A stretch of DNA of 64,000 nucleotides from assembly GCA_003693705.1 (NCBI GenBank), contig RBZT01000336.1, positions 1-64,000 on the forward strand, written 5' to 3'. Under the pieces are notes generated by a model. The model did no database searches and was not told the origin of the DNA. It saw only the letters and a program-made list of their open reading frames with translations. This document shows, in pieces, positions 58,001 to 64,000 of this stretch (its first letter is position 1; each line of letters starts with the position of its first letter). Source of the DNA: Polymyxa betae (lineage: Eukaryota > Endomyxa > Phytomyxea > Plasmodiophorida > Plasmodiophoridae). Both the position numbers and the translations under genes were made by a program.

Positions 58001-61000
58001 TTAGAGACAACATTATCCTCGAGATCGCCCTTCACACGAATCGGGGTCATTTGTGAAGGAAATGCTCCAATACCAATCTAACAAAGGATTAGCTAATTTT
58101 AAACACATTTTTTTTCTTAAGACACCTGTCCATTGGCATTACTTCCGAACCCCCACAGTGATCCGTTTTCATCCAGGACGAAAGAGAAATTAAGACCAGC
58201 ACAAACCTGACCAGCTTACATAATTTACATCACATCGAGCAGGTCACCACGAACCTGAACGCATCTGGTGCCCTCCATCGCTTTAATGAGCCGGGGTGAA
58301 CTTTCAGGAGTAGTTCCGCCATGACCGAGTCTCCCATCGTCGCCCTTAGGCATTGCATGAAACAACCACGATGTCTTCGAATTGGATTTTCGTACCTTTC
58401 CCCAGCTGTATGGAACACCAAGATTGGTCAAAGCAACGATATGAGACGAGAAGCAAGATACAGCAATAACCGCATTATGAACAGGACCAAACACAGGCAC
58501 AAGTGTTGGAACGAATGCCGACGAATTATTGCCCAGGCCAAGGCGGCCGTTATCACCTTTTCCGAATGCGACAATCTGACCACCTGGACCTCCAACAGAC
58601 CTAAGCGGAAAACTAAAAAAGTGAATCGATAAAGCCTGGGAAATTTTATACCTGGACGCAGCATGGGATTTGGGATATTCCAATATCGAGCTGGTTGATT
58701 TGTCGTCGTTTTCCGCATGATCTGACTGCGAGGCAACGCCAGGCTTATACAGATTGCAGAGCCAGAGATACCGAGATTCCAATTTCAAGATACTGTTTAG
58801 AGGTTTCTGAGCAGACGGAGTAACAGCGAGCGCCAGAATAGGAAATAATCCAGGATCTGGGCAAACGATCAATTCCAAGCTAGCAATACGGACAGTCTGG
58901 CCTCTACTTTTTATGACAGAATTTAAGACTTTGCCGTTTTGCAACGTTTGCTGAATTACACGGGAGGCCATGCGTTTGATCTGGAAAGCGCTGAGACAGT
59001 TGACAAAGGAATGGTAGCTCGACATTACCTGGGCTTGCAGGAGCAGTAAGGGCTGGGCCTTTGTATCTTCGTTCAATGACAGAAAATTCATGATTTCAAG
59101 AACAACACCCGAGATGTGGCACATTGTCTCAGGAAGAACATCAACTTCCGAAATTGCTTGGACACGATAAGAAGCCAGTTCGTTAGCATTCTTCACTTCG
59201 AAAGCATCAATGAGTTGGCTTCCTGCATCAATAACCATTCGAAACGGTTTGGAATGGTAAGAGGAGACGACTCCTTCATGAGAAGTTCCATTAGATGAGA
59301 ACAGCACGCGAGAACCTTCACGTAGCGGTTCGATCCAAGCTCCTAAGATATGTAACGCACCGAAACAAAACGCCAACTGTCGGCTTGTGATTGAATCGAG
59401 AACATCCGATTCAGATACGAGTAGTTTTGATTTAACGTCTTGAAAGATGCCCGGAAACGACTGGATAGCCCTCCTAAGAAAATTGCTAATTATTGGAGAC
59501 CAGCTGTCGTCCAGCCACAGGAAACGTATCAAAGCGACCATTTCGCTTGCCGACCACAGCGCAAAATAATTGCAGGGCCCGTTGAGGCTCAGACTGGATT
59601 CGCCAATAAACCCGATAAAGTATTCGATAAGGTCACGACTTTCGGGCACAGTGGCATGGATTATATCCGAGCTAGGTGCCATAAGAGGAAATATCGAGCG
59701 GCAGATACGGAGCGCCAAAGTTCTCGTGATCGGGTTACTTCTAGGGTCGGTCACCATTCTCACAATAACCCGAACCCATTCTGGATGGCAAATTCCACGC
59801 TGAAATGAAGCATCCGAGCAGCATCGTGACAAGACCCAGAGGAACTGATTTGTTAGAAGATCCAATTCTTCGATCGAGCATTCATTAGAGCAGGCATGCC
59901 GGGTGCCGTTCTCACCGAGCTCGGCATGTTCAATAGCAAACCAAGCCACGCTAGCAATCTCCAGCGACATCTGTTAGCCATCTTAACAAAAACCGACAGC
60001 TAGAACAAAAAACGACACCTTTTGTGCACGTGCATTCCAATCACTTGACCGGCGAATAAAAGAATTCCTCCCAACGAGCGATACGGTGCAATTACGAGAA
60101 GAAGCGGCAGCAAAAAATGGGAACGAGACTCCCCGGATTCGATTTCCCTGGATTACATAATTTTTGAAGAAGATTACCGAGTCGGATAGCGTCTGAACGG
60201 TAATCACATCACCACGACCATAAGGCTCGCCGGTCGACAGCACTTCACATCCGTTCAAGATATTCCCTGTAACGGCGTCGTACATGATCGAAGAAGGGTT
60301 GTCGGAAGTATCCATTGCGACGCCGATTTTGAGCTCAGAGAAGTCACTGTCGACATGAGCGAAGAAATGATACCTGATCTCCTCCTCAGAGAACACAGTT
60401 GCAGAAATGTCACCAAAAATTGCGGTTGTTGGCTCCATCACGTTATCGCCAAACAGAATCACCGATGGCGCCTGCTGCCAATAGTATGTAGAATTATCTT
60501 CGCGACCTTGAAATTTGGCGATGGATTCCAATCTCTTCAGTTGGTCAATTTTCAGACTGGCAGCGGACTTGCTCGGGTGTGTGGGCAAGGCATCGCTTTC
60601 CAGAACGATCGCATTAGGCTTTCGATGAGCATCGCAGATTGCGCAGATATCCAAAGCCGACTTATTCAGAAATGTGCAACGATGGCACGGCCAAAGAGCG
60701 AAAGGTTTTTCTTTGGATCCTGAAGGTGACCCGCAAGCCAAGCAATGCTCAGCAGATCTATCGTTTAGAAATGTGCACGCTTTACAGCTCCAGCTGTCGG
60801 CACAGGCGAGCAACGGCTGAAAAAACGCTTCATCTTCAAAATTCGTTGTTGACAAAACAGTCTGAATGCGCGACTTCTGCAATGATTGAAGTTGACCGAA
60901 GATCACGTCAAGCACTTCCAGCTGAAATGCGTCGAATGATTCAGATGGAGCATCCTGATCATGAGATGGAGTTTTCGCAGAAGAGTAAGCAAATAGACGA

Positions 61001-64000
61001 AAGAGGGACCACGCAGCATAACGTATTTTCCATTTTGAACTGCTTATATGCGTTAGCATCGGTTTGAGAAAACGAACAGCACCGATTTTGTGCAAATGCT
61101 CGATGTCGGCATGATGCAGCTTACAGTTCATCAAATTCATGATGAGCAATGCTTCGGAGGGGCCAGAAAAAGAGGTGATTAGCGTGGAGATGAGACCGTA
61201 ATATGAACTCAACAGCTTATCCTGAAGAAATTTGCCAGCGCATTCGGTACCAGAGATTAGATGGGTAGCTGGATCGGCGATGTCGACAGAGTAACTCGAT
61301 ATAGGGTCGTGGCGACGACAGAGCGATTGACCAAAAAAATGCACCATATCTCGACGGAGATCAGAACAATTGATTGCCTTGAGAGCGCTGTGAAATCGTT
61401 CAATCGCAAAGCAACGAAGTACTGCACGCGAACGATGACGAATAACGGAGCGTATAAGAGCATCCACATCGATGCTTTGATCTTCGATAAACTGTAAGAC
61501 CAGCTTACAGATCTGAGAATCCGGATCTTTGACAGCAGGCCATGATAAGTTTTCGCTTTTATCAGGGCTGACGGCACCGAACTGGTGGTCGTCCTTCAAA
61601 ATGCGCATCGCTTTCAGGGCTCGTCGCATCGTGTTTCGAGATGACGAATTGCCTCGAAGCAGCACAGGGAACAGATGCGACATCGAACCAGAACTTTGTC
61701 GAGTGAGACTCAACAACGAAATCGTCGGCTTTGAGACCGAGATTGATAGAAGGAAATGCGACTTCTTCAAGATTTGGTCAAGAATCGCGTTCCTCTCATA
61801 TCCCTTTGAGCAAAAATGTCATTTGATATTAAGCGTGCATACAGACGAGACATACTTGCCCAAACCTCGTAGCAAAGATGCCTTCCATCTCGTTCGATTT
61901 ACGCCACAGTCGAAGAATGCAATCATCGGGACGGATTATAGGTGTTTCCATGGCATATCCGATTGCCTACAACAGATGGGTGTAAGCGAATTTCTTCAAA
62001 ACAAAATTGATGATTGCCTGATCGATCTTGGCTGTATGTTTCAGTAAAACAGCAAACACCACGCGAGTTGCCAATTCAGCCAGCGGTTTGATGCTTTTTG
62101 GTATGGGAAATGTGAAACTCGCGAATGTATTCAATTTCCTAATAAGAATCGCTCCGCGCCCTGTGTTGCTTTCAATCTGTTTAAGGAACTCCATTTCGTC
62201 TGGCTATTTGAGCGTGAGTACCAAAAAGTCATTATACGATCGTCTTACATCAGCAGAGTGATAGGGCGCAGCAGGACTCTGAACTGGAATATCAGCAACG
62301 GTGATGCTATCGACAAATTTTCTGGATGACGGATCCAAGCTTTCAAAACTGCCATTGATTAAACCGGCTTCTAGCCAATAACGACTCCCAGTCTAAGATT
62401 ATCTCGTCAATGCACAGCAAATCCAAATTGTATACGAGTACCTCTTCTTCTGTGATGCCAAACCCGTCCAGGACGGCACCAGCAAGATTCCCACAGAGGA
62501 TGGCAGCATAACGTGCTAGTTCATGTAACCACGCGAATGGCGTGCACTTCGTTGTCGCCACAATCTGATAGGATCCAGATTATTGTCCGAGTGCGAGTAA
62601 AACTGTGCAGAAAAGGACCTTGAGACCGTAACCCCAACTAGGAGGATTTGACGATCGTGCATGAATACAAACTGTCAACGATGATGCCGCTGGCTTGATT
62701 GGTAGCTTCGGGCCGTGCCATCGCTCTTCGCAGAAATACCCGATTTTTTGCTTCGTGGACCCTTCTCCGAAATAAACTTCAACGACATCGAGCTGATCGG
62801 TGGTCCGAGATCGTGAGTCGAACTTGATTTCAACTGAATTGCATCTGTTGACGGAGTTGGAATGCCATTTTAGACCTAGCAGCCTTCTTACTTTCCAATT
62901 CGAATTACTTGAATAGTAGATGAATTGCCTTGATAGGGATGGGTGCTCTCAACAATCTGCGTCTTTACCGTTTTTCTTGGCATGGACGAAGCCAAAACTG
63001 CACTTCGCAATGACGAAATCGCTCTTAAAAAATCTGTTAATGCATCTGATATATACAAAGAGAAAGAGGCTCGCATCGACAGAGGCAACGTTAAGAGAAA
63101 AACCAGAAGCGGGTGGATCATTCTTAAGAAAAGCCGATCGCACATGAACAGATCGATTTCCGCAAGAACAGAGATTGGGAGTGAATGAGCTTTCTTCAGC
63201 TATAGGATCGAATTAGAATGAAGAAACCGCAAAACAGCCAACGAACCGTTGTGATCGCACCATCGATCCATAATTTGAAATAATCCACTAATTTGGAAAT
63301 CAACATTGAAGCGTTAAACGAGTGAAGGTCGTAACGGGTTCGGTCTGGCTCCAGGAGGTCTAGAATTCTTGATAGAAAACAGGGTTGAAGAACGTTTAAT
63401 GCAAGCGATATGAATTGACTTTCTACTTTCGGCTCCGTTCCATTGATGATTTGTTCGAGCGCAACGTCGAACCGAGTTAGATACTTTCGCGCCATTGTGG
63501 ATAGCAGAACGAGCCCGTTTGCGTCGTTCTCGAGGTCAGAGATGGTGTTTATATGAAGCATGACATCTCTGGCGTATCCAACGGACGCCAATCGTGCATA
63601 AACTAGTTGAATCAGATGCTTTTCAGCAGGGTTCGATTCTGATCGTGGATCATCCTGCGTTTTCAGCATTTGAAGTATGTAGTCGAGCTGGTCCGGAATA
63701 GAAGGGAACAGTAGCTCGAGACCTAAAGCCATGGTACGAGAAGCTTCAAGCTGAACCTCACTGAATATGTTCACTTCCTGGGATTTTTCTTTGATCTCAG
63801 AGAAGATGAGATTGGCCAGAATGGAGCGGATCGCGTCGGAATCGGAGCTGTTAATAGCAGTCTTGATGCGAACTGAGGCAGACATCTGAAATATGTGGGT
63901 TCTCAATATCTTCACCGAGCATAACAGGATTTGACCATAACGAAGGTCTTGAGAGGTAAGAAACCGTTCGTACGCCAGTTTGATAAAAGTCGCAAACAAA
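52071..64000 (-). CDS. giant HERC1-type HECT E3 ubiquitin ligase (5' end outside window)
   Basis: One very large gene reads from beyond 64000 to a stop at 52071. Domains in order: a helical region (64000-63190); a beta-rich unit with VESTHPYQGNSS and DSRSRTTDQLDVVEVYF (about 62980-62630); helical repeats; two RanBP2-type zinc fingers (CKACTFLNDRSAEHCLACG and CHRCTFLNKSALDICAICD, about 60800-60610). RCC1 beta-propeller repeats follow (GRLGLGNNSSAF, DGRLGHGGTTPE and others, about 58650-57230), then two LamG/concanavalin-like units (LNDGDWHNIII at about 56480; LWNRIVITSEND at about 55650). A UBA-like unit (LQQIGFPPSWVHRAMYRCRF, about 55340) precedes the HECT domain: QSSYLPLFIPCPNQRSRIGF, ISMYEFVGKLMGIAIRSRN, and LPISHTCFFSIELPRYTS with the catalytic Cys codon at 52236-52238. 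Introns of 45-60 nt separate the exons; the HECT core is intact. Confidence 0.95.

Noticed and set aside
53134-59970. Several separate genes (HECT, RCC1 and zinc-finger proteins)
   Set aside because: Exons join in phase across all boundaries checked, no promoter-sized gap exists, and the domain order is HERC-like.
1-64000. CRISPR arrays, bacterial operons, insertion sequences
   Set aside because: No regularly spaced repeats with unique spacers, no Shine-Dalgarno-led gene strings, no transposase or terminal inverted repeats; genes are intron-rich.

Overview
The window is nuclear DNA from a eukaryote with a compact genome. Nearly every gene is split by short GT-AG introns, mostly 40-65 nt, often with a CTAAC- or CTGAC-like branch site just before the AG. 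Genes sit a few dozen to a few hundred bases apart on both strands, and there are no bacterial operons. The gene content points to a flagellate-bearing protist of the SAR type. A plant/SAR-style vacuolar sorting receptor, a fungal-like chitin synthase, a beta-1,4-galactosyltransferase-like enzyme, a complete telomerase reverse transcriptase and a centrosomal LRRC45 homologue all lie within 64 kb. A chitin-walled rhizarian such as a plasmodiophorid fits best, but that is inference from gene content and I could not test it.

Layout. 0-7.7 kb: an unrecognised gene, a coiled-coil protein, an EF-hand protein, a short-chain dehydrogenase whose first exon adds a coiled-coil N-terminus, a four-helix membrane protein and an unknown acidic protein. 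8.4-11.8 kb: an uncharacterised ATP-grasp-like protein, a doubtful small gene and a Nudix hydrolase. 12.3-17.3 kb (minus): the galactosyltransferase and the vacuolar sorting receptor. 19-23.7 kb: HSP110 behind heat-shock-type elements, then an unknown protein. 24.1-31.1 kb: a voltage/cyclic-nucleotide-type K+ channel, LRRC45, COQ9 and a derlin. 31.8-34.4 kb: a small membrane protein, an O6-alkylguanine-DNA alkyltransferase and a ceramidase-family membrane protein. 34.5-38.4 kb (minus): telomerase reverse transcriptase, followed by a tRNA-Val on plus. 39-48.6 kb: chitin synthase, PheRS alpha and the FIG4 phosphoinositide phosphatase. 48.7-52 kb: a possible SH2-like gene, an isochorismatase-family hydrolase, a decayed duplicated block and the ATP synthase assembly factor ATP10. 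52-64 kb (minus): one giant HERC1-type HECT ubiquitin ligase with LamG-like, RCC1, RanBP2 zinc-finger and UBA regions, whose 5' end lies beyond the window.

The genes do not form one pathway. Themes are the secretory and endolysosomal system (vacuolar sorting receptor, FIG4, derlin, galactosyltransferase, chitin synthase), mitochondria (COQ9, ATP10), genome upkeep (TERT, alkyltransferase) and proteostasis (HSP110, HERC, derlin). I found no CRISPR array, rRNA, intact transposon or virus. Exon joins were worked out by eye from splice sites, reading phase and family similarity. Gene ends are firm where a conserved family reaches them; several starts are provisional and marked so.
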